Origin: Myxococcales bacterium | Lineage (GTDB): Bacteria > Myxococcota > Myxococcia > Myxococcales > Myxococcaceae | DNA: 64,000 nt | Reading direction: 5' to 3' | NCBI GenBank assembly: GCA_016191815.1 | Contig: JACPVI010000026.1 | Span: 1 to 64,000 of the forward strand | Shown: piece by piece, positions 51,010-60,404 of the stretch | How positions within the stretch are numbered: position 1 is the stretch's first letter | Layout of the letters: each line of letters starts with the position of its first letter | Position numbers and translations under genes: made by a program | Notes under the pieces: generated by a model | Told to the model about the DNA's origin: nothing | The model's database searches: none | What the model saw: only the letters and a program-made list of their open reading frames with translations

Positions 51010-51983
51010 GCCTGCTCGAGGTAAAGGGCCTCACCCGCCTGTTCGGCCGGCTGCGGGCGGTGGACGGGGTCAGCTTCACGCTCGAGGCCGGCGTCATCCT
51101 GGGCTTCATCGGGCCCAACGGCGCCGGGAAGAGCACCACCATGCGCATGCTCGCCACGCTGGATTTGCCCAGCTCCGGCGAGGTGCTGATCGATGGGCAC
51201 AGCGCCATCGAGGAGCCGGACCGCGCCCGCCCGCTCATCGGCTACATGCCCGACCGCTACGGCACCTACGAGGACATGACCGTCTTCGAGTTCCTCGACT
51301 TCTTCGCCCGCGCCTACCGCCTCAAGGGAAAGGAGCGCCGCGAGCGGGTGCAGTCGGTGATGGAGTTCGCCCGGCTCACCGAGCTGAAAGACAAGCTGAC
51401 CAGCGAGCTGTCCAAGGGGATGAAGCAGCGAGTCGCCCTGGGAAGGACGCTGCTGCATGATCCGCGGCTGCTCATTCTCGACGAGCCGGCCGACGGGCTG
51501 GACCCGCGCGCCCGCATCGAGCTGCGCGAGCTGTTGAAGGCGCTCGCGGAAGAGGGCAAGGCGGTGCTCATCTCGAGCCACATCCTCACCGAGCTGTCGG
51601 AGATCTGCGACGCCTGCGCGATCATCGAGCAGGGGAAGCTCTTGGCCCAGGGCCCGGTGTCGGAAATCCTCGCCCGGGCGCAAGGAGGAGGCGCCACCGA
51701 GCTGTGCCTCAGGCTGGCCGGCGCCGGCGAAGAGTCGCTCTCCTGGGCGGAGCGGCTGCTGCTCGAGCAGCCGGGAGTGTCGAAGGTAAGCGCGGATGGG
51801 GCGGGGCTCAGGGTGAGACTGGAGCCGGTCGGTGGGCAGGGCGCGCCGGGGTGGGTGGAGGAGGCGTCCGCCCGGCTGCTGCGGCAGCTCATCGACGCGG
51901 GCCTGCCGGTGTGCAGCTTCCAGGTGCGGGAGGCGGACCTGGAGGACGCCTTCATGTCCGTCACTCGGGGGAGGGTGCAATGA
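51006..51983 (+). CDS. ABC transporter ATP-binding protein
   Basis: A 325-residue ATPase: Walker A GPNGAGKST, signature ELSKGMKQRVALGRTLL, Walker B LLILDEPADGLDP, and H-loop ISSHIL are all intact. Residues 230-325 form an extra C-terminal domain of the NatA/GldA type. It should power the two permeases directly downstream. ATG 51006 overlaps the previous stop (ATGA) and its own stop overlaps the next ATG, giving strict coupling. Confidence 0.93.
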   Translation: MSLLEVKGLTRLFGRLRAVDGVSFTLEAGVILGFIGPNGAGKSTTMRMLATLDLPSSGEVLIDGHSAIEEPDRARPLIGYMPDRYGTYEDMTVFEFLDFFARAYRLKGKERRERVQSVMEFARLTELKDKLTSELSKGMKQRVALGRTLLHDPRLLILDEPADGLDPRARIELRELLKALAEEGKAVLISSHILTELSEICDACAIIEQGKLLAQGPVSEILARAQGGGATELCLRLAGAGEESLSWAERLLLEQPGVSKVSADGAGLRVRLEPVGGQGAPGWVEEASARLLRQLIDAGLPVCSFQVREADLEDAFMSVTRGRVQ

Positions 51984-53515
51984 CCGCCGGGCCCGCGCCG
52001 CTGGCGGTGGCGGAGGCCCCCTTGAGCCTCGCCCCCGCCCCGCCTCCTTCGCCCACGAGGACGGAGAGGTGGGCGGAGCGCACCGCCGATCGGCTGAACC
52101 CCATCGTGGTGAAGGAGATCCGCCAGGGCCTTCGCACCAAGGTTTTCTGGGTCTGCTTCGCGCTGATGCTCTTCGCCTGTCTGGTGCTCTCTTTGGTGGC
52201 CTTCGCCGCAGCGCGGGAGCGGGCCTTCGACTCGGGCGGGCGGGAGTTCTTCTACGCCTACTTCTTCTGCCTGGGAGTGGTGCAGTTCTTCGTCATCCCC
52301 TACAGCGCCTACCGCTCGCTGGCGCGGGAGCGGGAGGAAGAGACCTGGGTGCTCCTCACCCTCACCGGGCTCGGGCCCAGGCGCATCCTCCTCGGGAAGC
52401 TCGGCTCTTTCCTGGTGCAGGCGATGCTCTACGGCTCCGCCGCGGGGCCGTTTCTGGTCTTCAGCTACTACCTCAACGGCATCGACCTCCCGACTATCCT
52501 CTTGGTGCTGGCTCTGGGGGCGGCGTACACCGCCTTCCTCACCGCGCTGTCGGTGAGCGCGGCCACCTTGGCCGAGCAGCGCTTCCTCAGGGCGCTCACC
52601 CACTTCGGGGTGCTGGGGGTATTGATCGGCGGCACCGCCCTCGGGCTCTCGGTGGCCTACGCCATCACCGAGGACTCGAGCCTGCTGCGCGACGACGACT
52701 TCTTGCCGGCGATGGGCGGCTGCCTCTGGGCGATGCTCTCGTACGGGGCGCTCCTCTTCGAGGCGGCGGCGGCGAGGCTGTCGCTCCCCACCGAGAGCTA
52801 CGCCCGGGGGGTGAGGCTCGCCTTCCTCGTGCAGGCAGTCCTGAGCGCCGGCATCGGCGTCTACGCCTGGGTGCACGAGAATCTGGACGAAGAGGTCGCC
52901 CTGGTGGCGCAGCTTCTGGGGTGCATCCACTTGGGCGTGGTGGGCTTGCTCTTGGCCACCGATGTGGACGGAATGGTTGGGCGGCACCGGGTGGGGACGC
53001 GCATCTTCTCGCTCCTCCGGCCCGGCGCGCTCAGGGGCTACCGGCTGGTGATGGTGGTGCTCGGGCTCTCGAGCGCGCTCTGGGGGACGCTCTGCCTCGT
53101 CTCCCCCGGTTCGGTCGAGCCGGAGGAGCTGTCGGCGCTGATCGCCTGCGGGGCGTACGTGGCGCTCTACGTCTCCCTGCCCATCCTCGTCACTCGGCTG
53201 ATTCCCTTCCCGCCGTACCGGGCGCCGGCGGTGGCCAGGCTTTCCGCCCTGGCGCTGCTCTTCTTGGCCGGGGGTGCGCCGCCCTTGGCCGCGGCGATCA
53301 TCACCGGGGATCCCGCCGAGCCGGCCTTCAACGTCTTCAACCCCTTCGTGGGGGTGGTCAACTTCGCCGAGCGGCGGGCGGACAGCGGGTGGGAGCTGTT
53401 GCTCCTGTGCGCGGTGGCGGCGATCTCGGCGCTTGCCGCGGATCACGTCCTCGCGCGGAGGGACGCCCCAAAGTCCGCTCAGGCCGAGCGAGCTCCAAGC
53501 CCCGAGGGAGCTTGA
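51980..53515 (+). CDS. ABC transporter permease, first of a tandem pair
   Basis: A 511-residue inner-membrane protein with about 12 hydrophobic segments and a cytosolic head of 40 residues (Pro-rich). After it comes NPIVVKEIRQGLRTKVFW, the pre-helix signature of ABC-2-type permeases, then FFVIPYSAYRSLAREREEET and LTLTGLGPRRILLGKLGSF, the coupling-helix region that meets the ATPase. Length is about twice a usual ABC-2 permease. It is a paralogue of the next gene across its whole length. ATG 51980 overlaps the ATPase stop. Confidence 0.8.
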   Translation: MTAGPAPLAVAEAPLSLAPAPPPSPTRTERWAERTADRLNPIVVKEIRQGLRTKVFWVCFALMLFACLVLSLVAFAAARERAFDSGGREFFYAYFFCLGVVQFFVIPYSAYRSLAREREEETWVLLTLTGLGPRRILLGKLGSFLVQAMLYGSAAGPFLVFSYYLNGIDLPTILLVLALGAAYTAFLTALSVSAATLAEQRFLRALTHFGVLGVLIGGTALGLSVAYAITEDSSLLRDDDFLPAMGGCLWAMLSYGALLFEAAAARLSLPTESYARGVRLAFLVQAVLSAGIGVYAWVHENLDEEVALVAQLLGCIHLGVVGLLLATDVDGMVGRHRVGTRIFSLLRPGALRGYRLVMVVLGLSSALWGTLCLVSPGSVEPEELSALIACGAYVALYVSLPILVTRLIPFPPYRAPAVARLSALALLFLAGGAPPLAAAIITGDPAEPAFNVFNPFVGVVNFAERRADSGWELLLLCAVAAISALAADHVLARRDAPKSAQAERAPSPEGA

Positions 53516-53518
53516 GCC

Positions 53519-55018
53519 ATGCAGGCCGCCGGAGAGCTCTCCCTCGAGCCGGCCGGGCCCGCCCGCGCCCGCCCCAAAGGCCCGAAGCTGGGGAATCGGC
53601 TCTCGGACCTGGTCAGCCCGATCGTGGTCAAGGAAATCAGGCAAGGGCTGAGGACAAAGGTTTTCTGGATTTCCTTCGGACTGCTGCTCCTGGCCTGCCT
53701 GGTGATCGCCCTCTTCGCCTACGCGGACCAGCGCGCCGGCCGCGGGCGGACCGGGGACTTCTACTTCGCCCGCTTCACCTCCTGCCTCGCGCTGGTGCAG
53801 TTCTTCGTCGTTCCGTACGCCGCCTACCGATCGCTCCTTAAGGAGCGCGAGGGGGAGACCTGGGCGTTGCTCGCGCTCACCGGCCTCACCCCGCGGCGGA
53901 TTCTCTGGGGGAAGCTGGGGAGCTTTCTCCTCCAGGGCTTGCTCTACGGCTCGGCGGCGGCCCCCTTCGTGCTGTTCTGCTACTACCTCAACGGCATCGA
54001 CCTCGTCACCATCTTGGTGGTGCTCGGGCTGGGCTGGCCGTACGCGGCCTTCCTCACCGCTGCGGCGATCGGCGTGGGCACCCTGGGCGCCTCCCGGCCC
54101 GGCCGCGCGGTGGCTCACTTCGGGCTGCTCGGGTTTCTGCTCGGGGCGACCTTCATCGGGCAGGCCGTCTCCTCCCTCCTCGCCCGGGAGAGCGGGCTCA
54201 TCCGCGAGCGGCTCTTCTTGCCGGTGGCGGCGGGCATCCTCTGGGTGCTGCTCAGCTTCGGAGCGGTGGCCTTCGAGAACGCCGCGGCGAGGCTCTCCCC
54301 ACCGACGCTCTGCTACTCGCGCGGGCCCAGGCTGGCCTTCCTCTTCCAGCTCATCGGGAGCGTGGCGCTCGCCCACTGGGTGTGGCGCGAGGAGGGGAGG
54401 AAGGCCGAGCTGGCGGCCGGCTTCCACATCGCCTGCTGCGCGCTGGTGGCGATGGTGGGCCTGCACCTCGCCGCCGACCGGGACGGGCGCGGACTTCTGC
54501 GAAGGGCCCGCCCGAGTGGCTGGGCGCTCCTTCGGCCGGGGGCGCTGCGGGGCTTTCGGCTGGTGGTGCTGGCGCTGCTTTGCAGCTCCGCCCACTGGCT
54601 TCTTGCGCTCGCCCTCTCGAAGAACGTGAACGACGTCCCCACGGGCGTCCTCTTGGGGATGCTGGCGGCGCCCTGCTACCTCTTGCTCTACCTCTCGCTG
54701 GCGCTGGTGGTGGGGCGCATTCGCTTCCTCTCGAGCCTCACCGAGCCGGCCGCCTCCCGCCTGGCCTTCGTGGCGCTGATGGCGCTGGCCGCCGCTGGTC
54801 CGCCGCTCGCCGCGGTGCTCTGCCAAAGGCGACCCGATGAGGTGTCGTTCAACCACTTCAACCCGGTGCTGGGGTTGGTCAACTTCATGGGTCCGGGGCT
54901 CAACCTCTCCTTCGGCGGCGGCTCGGTGCCGATGCTGCTGGTACTGGGTCTAACGGCGCTCTCGGCGCTGGTGTTGGCCGACTGGGTGCTCCACCGGCGC
55001 GACCAGAGGACGGGGTGA
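53519..55018 (+). CDS. ABC transporter permease, second of a tandem pair
   Basis: A 499-residue paralogue of the preceding permease, sharing PIVVKEIRQGLRTKVFW, FFVVPYAAYRSLLKEREGET and LTPRRILWGKLGSFLLQGLL, with the same helix layout. The two likely form a heterodimer around the single ATPase gene. It starts three bases after the first permease stop. The conserved motif near the end (FNHFNPVLGLVNFMG) also appears in the first copy (FNVFNPFVGVVNFA). The substrate is unknown; the operon context hints at envelope protein complexes or a surface machine. Confidence 0.8.
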   Translation: MQAAGELSLEPAGPARARPKGPKLGNRLSDLVSPIVVKEIRQGLRTKVFWISFGLLLLACLVIALFAYADQRAGRGRTGDFYFARFTSCLALVQFFVVPYAAYRSLLKEREGETWALLALTGLTPRRILWGKLGSFLLQGLLYGSAAAPFVLFCYYLNGIDLVTILVVLGLGWPYAAFLTAAAIGVGTLGASRPGRAVAHFGLLGFLLGATFIGQAVSSLLARESGLIRERLFLPVAAGILWVLLSFGAVAFENAAARLSPPTLCYSRGPRLAFLFQLIGSVALAHWVWREEGRKAELAAGFHIACCALVAMVGLHLAADRDGRGLLRRARPSGWALLRPGALRGFRLVVLALLCSSAHWLLALALSKNVNDVPTGVLLGMLAAPCYLLLYLSLALVVGRIRFLSSLTEPAASRLAFVALMALAAAGPPLAAVLCQRRPDEVSFNHFNPVLGLVNFMGPGLNLSFGGGSVPMLLVLGLTALSALVLADWVLHRRDQRTG

Positions 55019-55884
55019 GGGAAGTCGACCAGGCCGCGGTGGAGCGGGCCTGTGCCGGCGTGGCGTTGGCGCTGCCCAACTCTCCGCATCGAGGACGGGT
55101 AGGCGAGGTGCGCGCCGCCTCGGTGGGTAGCTCGATGGAGATCCACGACTTCCGCTCCTACCAGCCCGGAGACGACGTCCGGCAGATGGACTGGAACGCG
55201 GTGGCGCGCACCGGCGAGCTGGTGCTCAGGGTGCGCCAGGACGAAGTCTCGCCCAGAGTGGAGGTGGTGCTCGACGGCTCCAAATCGATGGCGGTGTCGG
55301 AGGAAAAGGCGGCCCGGGCCAAGGAGGTGGCGCTGCTGCTCTGCCGTCTCGCCGCGCGGCAGGGGTTGGACCCGACCCTCCTTATCACCGCGCAGGCGCC
55401 GGTGAGGGCCATCGGCGCCTCTTGCCAGGCGGCGATTCTCCGCGCCGAGCTGGACGCGCGAGACTCGCTGGGAGACTCGCTCAGGCGGGCCCCGCCGCTT
55501 CGGCCCTGCGGCCTCCGGCTGGTGGTGAGCGACTTTCTCTTCGAGTCCCCGCTGGAGGCGCTCGCCGATCGCCTCTCCCGCGACGCCTCGGCGCTGGGCC
55601 TGGTGCAGCTCTTGGATGCGGAGGACCTGGACCCCTCCGGAGGAGTGGGGGCGAGGCTTTTGGACGCCGAGAGCGGCGAGGCGCTGGAGCGTGTGCTCAC
55701 CGCGGTGGTGCTGGAGAGCTACCGGCAGCGGTTCAGCGAGCACCAGCGGCTCCTTTGCGGTGCGGCCTTTCGCGTCCGGGCCGCGCTGGTGGTGGCCTCG
55801 GCGGAGGAGGGAATCGAGCGGCTCTCGCGCACCGCGCTCGCTCCGCTCTTCGAGGGCCAGGCCAAGGAGGCACGGGCCCGATGA
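55015..55884 (+). CDS. DUF58-domain protein
   Basis: A 289-residue cytosolic protein. The DUF58 signature is EIHDFRSYQPGDDVRQMDWN at about residues 43-62, directly followed by a VWA-like fold (VEVVLDGSKSMAV, with the Asp-x-Ser-x-Ser metal site). DUF58 proteins accompany MoxR ATPases and VWA proteins in conserved gene sets; they are thought to be part of the MoxR chaperone system. GTG 55015 overlaps the permease stop (GTGA) and its own stop overlaps the next ATG. Confidence 0.9.
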   Translation: MREVDQAAVERACAGVALALPNSPHRGRVGEVRAASVGSSMEIHDFRSYQPGDDVRQMDWNAVARTGELVLRVRQDEVSPRVEVVLDGSKSMAVSEEKAARAKEVALLLCRLAARQGLDPTLLITAQAPVRAIGASCQAAILRAELDARDSLGDSLRRAPPLRPCGLRLVVSDFLFESPLEALADRLSRDASALGLVQLLDAEDLDPSGGVGARLLDAESGEALERVLTAVVLESYRQRFSEHQRLLCGAAFRVRAALVVASAEEGIERLSRTALAPLFEGQAKEARAR

Positions 55885-57587
55885 GCTTCGGCTTCCCCCT
55901 GGGGCTCCTCTCGCTCCTTTCGCTGGCCCCGATTCTCGCGGCGTACTTTCTCCGCCGGCGGCAGAAGCCCCGGACGGTGAGCGCGGTCTTCCTCTGGAGG
56001 ACCAAGAGCCAGCGGGCTCAGGCCGGGCCCAGGCTCCAGCGCTTCAGCCGCGAGGCCTCCATCCTGCTCGAAGCCCTCGCGGTGGTGGCGGCGGCGCTCT
56101 TTCTCTCCGACCTGCGCTTCGGGCGGACCGTCGAGCAGCGTCATCTGGTATTGGTGGTGGACGGCTCGCTCTCGATGGCGGCGCGCCCGCCCACGGGAAA
56201 GCCGGTGGCCGAGCGGGTCCGCCTGGAGGCCGCGCGCCTGGTGGAGCGGGAGCGGGTGGGGCTGCTCACCGTGGTGGAGAGCGGAGTACACCCGCGCGTG
56301 CTCGCCGGGCCGCAAGTCGAAGCCACCCGCGCGCTCGCCGCGCTGGAGAAGTGGAGGCCCCAAGGCCCCGCGCACGACTTGGTGCCCGCGGCGCAGTTGG
56401 GAAAGGAGCTGGCCGGAGGGGAGGCGAAGGTGCACCTGCTCACCGACGGCCCGTTGCCGGCAGGGGCGGCGCTGCCTCCCGAGGTGGAGCTGACCGCGCT
56501 CGGCCAGCCGGCTGACAACCTGGCGCTGGTGTCTGCCCAGCGGCGCGACGAGGGAGAGCTGGCGGTGGTGACGGTGCGGGTGGCGAGCTACTGCGGCAGC
56601 TCCAGGGAAGTGGCGGTCCGCTTCGAGGGGCCCTCGCCGCGATTGGAGACAATCCGCCTGGAGCCCGGGGCCACCGCGGCGATTCGCCTTTCCTTTCCCG
56701 GCGCCGGGCCCATCTCGGTGGCGCTTCCCGACGACGCCCTCATCGAGGACGGGCGCGCGCGGCTGTTGCCCTCCCCGGTGCAGAAGGTACGGGTGCGTCT
56801 CCTCTCGGGGCTTTCGGCGGCGGAGGCGGCCGCGGTGCGCCGCTTCCTGGAGGTCGCTCCCGGGGTGCTCCCGGCCCAGCCGGACTCGGGGGCGGATCTC
56901 ACCTTGGGGCCTGAGGGCTCCGGCGCCACGGTGCAGCTTGGGGCGAAGGGAGCGCTCAAGAGTTTCGTCGGCCCCTTCTTCACCCAGAAGCACCATCCGT
57001 TGCTCGAGGACGTCGGCCTTTCAGGAGTGCTGTGGACTGCGGGCGACAACCCGAATGGGCGGCCCGTGGTCACCGCGGGCGACACCGTGCTCATCTCCGA
57101 GGAGGAAGGTGCGCTCAGGCTAAATCTGGAGCTCTCGCGCTCGAACGTGCAGAGGACGGCGGCCTGGCCGGTGCTGCTCGGCAACGCCGTCCGCCGCGCG
57201 AGGCTCTCCTCCCCGGGCTTCCAGAAGCGCCAGCTCACCCTCGGCGAGGAGGTGCCGGTGGTGACCGAGCCGGGAGGGAGCTACACCCTCGAGGGCCCCT
57301 CGGGAGCTCGGGCGGTGCTGGGTGCGGGCGCAGTGACGTTGCCGCCGCTCTCGCCGCCCGGCACCTACCGGCTCCTCCGCGACGGCGAGGAGGTGGACGC
57401 GCTGGAGGTTCTAGCCATCGACCCGCGCGAGTCCGACCTCCGTGACCGCGGCGCGGCGCGGCTGCCGGCCAAGGCCGCAGCGGGAATCGGCCTTGCGGCG
57501 CTGGCGGACCGGCGGGCGGTATGGCCGCTGGTGCTCTTGCTGGTGCTGCTCTTGGCGGACTTCTCTCTCACGGCGAGGGAGCGGTGA
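55881..57587 (+). CDS. membrane VWA/BatA-like protein
   Basis: A 568-residue protein. Residues 1-75 hold two helices of the BatA type (FGFPLGLLSLLSLAPILAAY). A VWA domain follows with the metal site LVVDGSLSM (about residues 91-99), then a periplasmic beta-rich part with a GATase-like region, and a last helix near 540-562 (VWPLVLLLVLLLADFSLT). Aerotolerance-type (Bat) VWA proteins work with MoxR ATPases. ATG 55881 overlaps the DUF58 stop, and its stop is overlapped by the next GTG. Confidence 0.8.
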   Translation: MSFGFPLGLLSLLSLAPILAAYFLRRRQKPRTVSAVFLWRTKSQRAQAGPRLQRFSREASILLEALAVVAAALFLSDLRFGRTVEQRHLVLVVDGSLSMAARPPTGKPVAERVRLEAARLVERERVGLLTVVESGVHPRVLAGPQVEATRALAALEKWRPQGPAHDLVPAAQLGKELAGGEAKVHLLTDGPLPAGAALPPEVELTALGQPADNLALVSAQRRDEGELAVVTVRVASYCGSSREVAVRFEGPSPRLETIRLEPGATAAIRLSFPGAGPISVALPDDALIEDGRARLLPSPVQKVRVRLLSGLSAAEAAAVRRFLEVAPGVLPAQPDSGADLTLGPEGSGATVQLGAKGALKSFVGPFFTQKHHPLLEDVGLSGVLWTAGDNPNGRPVVTAGDTVLISEEEGALRLNLELSRSNVQRTAAWPVLLGNAVRRARLSSPGFQKRQLTLGEEVPVVTEPGGSYTLEGPSGARAVLGAGAVTLPPLSPPGTYRLLRDGEEVDALEVLAIDPRESDLRDRGAARLPAKAAAGIGLAALADRRAVWPLVLLLVLLLADFSLTARER

Positions 57588-60379
57588 GGCTACTCGTCCC
57601 GCACGCCCTGCTCCTGCTCCTCCCGCTCCTCTGGGCGGTGTGGAGGACCGGCCGGCTGCCGGGGCCGCCGATGTGGCTCCGGCTCTGCCTGGTGCTCCTG
57701 GTGGTGCTGGCGCTTTCCCAGCCGGAGCTTTCCTTGCGAAGCGCGGGGAGCGACGTGGTGGTGGTGGTGGACCGCTCGAAGTCGATGCCCCCTGGCTCGG
57801 AGGCCCGGGCCGAGGAGCTGATCCGCCTCTTGGAATCGCAGCGGCGCCCGGGAGACCGGATCGGCGTGGTGGCCTTCGGGAGGGAGGCGAAGGTGGAGGC
57901 GGCGCTCTCCGAGCGTTCCAGTTTCGGAGGCTTCATGCGGGCGCTGGATGCGGAGGCCTCCGATGTCGCCTCGGCCCTGGACAGCGCGGGCGAGCTGCTC
58001 CTGCCGGAGAGGTCGGGCCGGGTGGTGCTCATCTCCGACGGCCGGGCGACCGGGGTCGATGCGCGCGCCGCGGCGAGAAGGCTCGCCGCCCGGGGCGTGG
58101 CGGTGGACCACCGCTGGCTCGGGCGCGAGGGCTCCGGCCTCGACGCCGCGGTGGTGTCTTTGGACGTGCCCGCGGCGGTGTCCTCGAAGGAGCCGTTCCA
58201 GTTCACCGCCACGGTCTTCTCCAGCCAGGCGGCGAAGGCGACGGTGTCCTTGACGCGGAACGGGAAGCCGCTGGTGAAGGGCCCCTACGAGCTTCGGGCC
58301 GGCGAAAACCTGCTCACCTTCCGCGACCTGGTGGAGGAGCCCGGGCTGGTGTCCTACCTGGCCAACGTGGAGGTGGAGGGAGACGGGGTGGTGGAGAACG
58401 ACGTCGGGAGGGCGGTGCTCAGGGTGGAGGGGCCTCCGAGGGTGCTTTTGGTGACCGAATCCCCCGGTGGCACCTTGGCCAAGACGCTGGCCGAGGCGGG
58501 GGTGAGCCTCGAGGTGCGGGCCCCGTTCGCGGTCTCGATGGACGCCTTGGACGGGGTGGGTGCGGTGGTGCTGGAGAACGTGGAGGCCGGCGGGCTTTCC
58601 GAGTCGGGCCTCAACGTGCTCTCCCAGTACGTGAAAGAGGCGGGGGGCGGGCTGGTGATGACCGGAGGCCGGAAGAGCTTCGGCGAGGGCGGCTTTCGCA
58701 AGTCGCCGGTGGAGGACTTGCTGCCGGTCTCCCTGGAGGTGCGAGAGGAGCAGCGCAAGGCGGCGGTGGCGCTCTCCATCATCATGGACTGCTCCTGCTC
58801 GATGGGGGCCACGGTGCCGGACGGCCGCACCAAGATGGAGTTGGCCGCCGAAGGCGTGGTGGGCGCGCTGGAGCTTCTGAACGAGAACGACGAGGCCTCG
58901 GTGGCGATGGTGGACACCGAGCCGCACGAGATTTTCGGGCTCAAGCCGGTCTCCTCCGGGCTGCCCTTGGACAAGGTGGCGCGCGGATTCTCCGGAGGCG
59001 GCGGCATCTTCGTCGGGGTGGGCCTTCGCACCGCGAGGGACGAGGTGTTGAAGAGCACCAAGGCGACCCGGCACGTGCTGCTCTTCTCCGACGCCGCCGA
59101 CTCGGAGGAGCCCGACGACTACCTCCGCACCCTCGCCAAGCTCAAGGAGGAGGACGTCACCGTCTCGGTGATTGGACTGGGGAGGCGGAGCGACCCCGAC
59201 GCGCGCCTCTTGGAGGAGATCGCCCACCAGGGCGGAGGTCGCATCTACTTCGCCGAGGACGCGATGTCGCTGCCGCGCATCTTCAGCCAGGAGACCATCG
59301 CGGTGGCGCGGGCCACCTTCGTGGACACTCCGGCGGCGGTGCGAGTGGGGCCGGACCTGGGGCTTTTGGGGCGGCTCTCGCCGGGTGGGCTCTCCTCGGT
59401 GGGCGGCTACAACCTCACCTACCTGAGGCCTCGGGCGAGCGTCGGGCTTCGCTTGGGCGACGACAACGAGGCGCCCCTGCTTTCGCTCTGGCCGCGCGGC
59501 GCGGGAAAGGTGGTGGCCTACACCGGAGAGGTGGACGGCCAATTCACCGGCGCGATGCGGGGGTGGGGCGGGTACCGCTCGCTCCTCGAGCAGATGGTGC
59601 GGTGGACGATGCCGCCCAAATTCGACCGCGCCGACCTGGTGCCGCGGGTGAGAAGGTCGGGGAACGACCTCCACGTCACGGTGGATTTCGATCCGCGCAC
59701 CGCTCCACCCGAGGGCGCGGCCACGCTGCTCATCCTCTCCGGGGACGCGCGGGCGGCGCCCATCGAGCTGCCGATGCGCTGGGAGGACGAGGACCGGCTG
59801 GGCGCGCACTTCTCCTTGCCGGGAAGCGGCACCTACCATCCGGTGGCGAAGCTCGGGGGCCAGGTGGTGAGGGCGCCTCCGGTGACGTTGCCCTACGCGC
59901 CGGAGTTCGAGCCGGGGAGCGCCGCGGAAGGGAAACTGCTTCTGGGAGAGCTGTCCAAGCTGAGCGGCGGGGTGGAGCGGCTGTCGATGGCCGGCGTCTT
60001 CGCCGAGACGGCGGAGTCGACCGCGGCGGTTCCGCTCTCGCCCTTCCTGGTGGTGCTCTCCTTGGCCGCGCTGGTGGCCGAGGTGGTGGTGCGCCGGGTG
60101 TTCGCCGGCCGGAAGCGCCGGGCGCCCAGGTCGAGCTCGCGAGATTCTTCCTTGGAGCGAGCGGGACCGCCGGGGGGATTGCCAGCGGCAGGTCCGCTCG
60201 CGCCGAGCCGAGTCGAGGCGCATCTTTCGACCAGCGCGGGGCTGCCGCAAAGGGCGGTGCGGGCCGAGCCGCCCCCGGCCGACCCGGGTGCGCAGCCGCC
60301 GACCGCGGAGCCGAAGAAGGACGTGCGCAGCGCGCTGGAGCTGGCCGCGGAGCGGGCCCGGCGCCGGCTCCGGCGGTGA
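57584..60379 (+). CDS. large membrane protein with two VWA domains
   Basis: A 931-residue protein starting at GTG 57584 in the previous stop. Two N-terminal helices (5-18, 33-47) flank a periplasm turn. VWA domain 1 has VVVVVDRSKSMPPG; a beta domain and a GATase-like part (VGAVVLENVEAGGLSESGL) follow; VWA domain 2 has IIMDCSCSMGATV. Both keep Asp-x-Ser-x-Ser. A last helix lies near 825-845, then a Pro-rich cytosolic tail of about 85 residues. The layout (helices, VWA, GATase-like, VWA) is known from bacterial VWA proteins of unknown function. It is the presumed client of the MoxR ATPase and ends the operon. Confidence 0.82.
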   Translation: MRLLVPHALLLLLPLLWAVWRTGRLPGPPMWLRLCLVLLVVLALSQPELSLRSAGSDVVVVVDRSKSMPPGSEARAEELIRLLESQRRPGDRIGVVAFGREAKVEAALSERSSFGGFMRALDAEASDVASALDSAGELLLPERSGRVVLISDGRATGVDARAAARRLAARGVAVDHRWLGREGSGLDAAVVSLDVPAAVSSKEPFQFTATVFSSQAAKATVSLTRNGKPLVKGPYELRAGENLLTFRDLVEEPGLVSYLANVEVEGDGVVENDVGRAVLRVEGPPRVLLVTESPGGTLAKTLAEAGVSLEVRAPFAVSMDALDGVGAVVLENVEAGGLSESGLNVLSQYVKEAGGGLVMTGGRKSFGEGGFRKSPVEDLLPVSLEVREEQRKAAVALSIIMDCSCSMGATVPDGRTKMELAAEGVVGALELLNENDEASVAMVDTEPHEIFGLKPVSSGLPLDKVARGFSGGGGIFVGVGLRTARDEVLKSTKATRHVLLFSDAADSEEPDDYLRTLAKLKEEDVTVSVIGLGRRSDPDARLLEEIAHQGGGRIYFAEDAMSLPRIFSQETIAVARATFVDTPAAVRVGPDLGLLGRLSPGGLSSVGGYNLTYLRPRASVGLRLGDDNEAPLLSLWPRGAGKVVAYTGEVDGQFTGAMRGWGGYRSLLEQMVRWTMPPKFDRADLVPRVRRSGNDLHVTVDFDPRTAPPEGAATLLILSGDARAAPIELPMRWEDEDRLGAHFSLPGSGTYHPVAKLGGQVVRAPPVTLPYAPEFEPGSAAEGKLLLGELSKLSGGVERLSMAGVFAETAESTAAVPLSPFLVVLSLAALVAEVVVRRVFAGRKRRAPRSSSRDSSLERAGPPGGLPAAGPLAPSRVEAHLSTSAGLPQRAVRAEPPPADPGAQPPTAEPKKDVRSALELAAERARRRLRR

Positions 60380-60404
60380 GCGCAGTTGGCGTCCCTCGGG
60401 AGTG

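Noticed and set aside
51314-54856. 1,180-codon open frame on the minus strand across the ABC genes, and similar long antisense frames at 57590-60616, 4557-6689 and 19537-22107
   Set aside because: In DNA this GC-rich stop codons are rare, so long frames arise opposite real genes. Their products are His/Arg/Gln-rich without domains, and the plus- or minus-strand partners carry clear family motifs.
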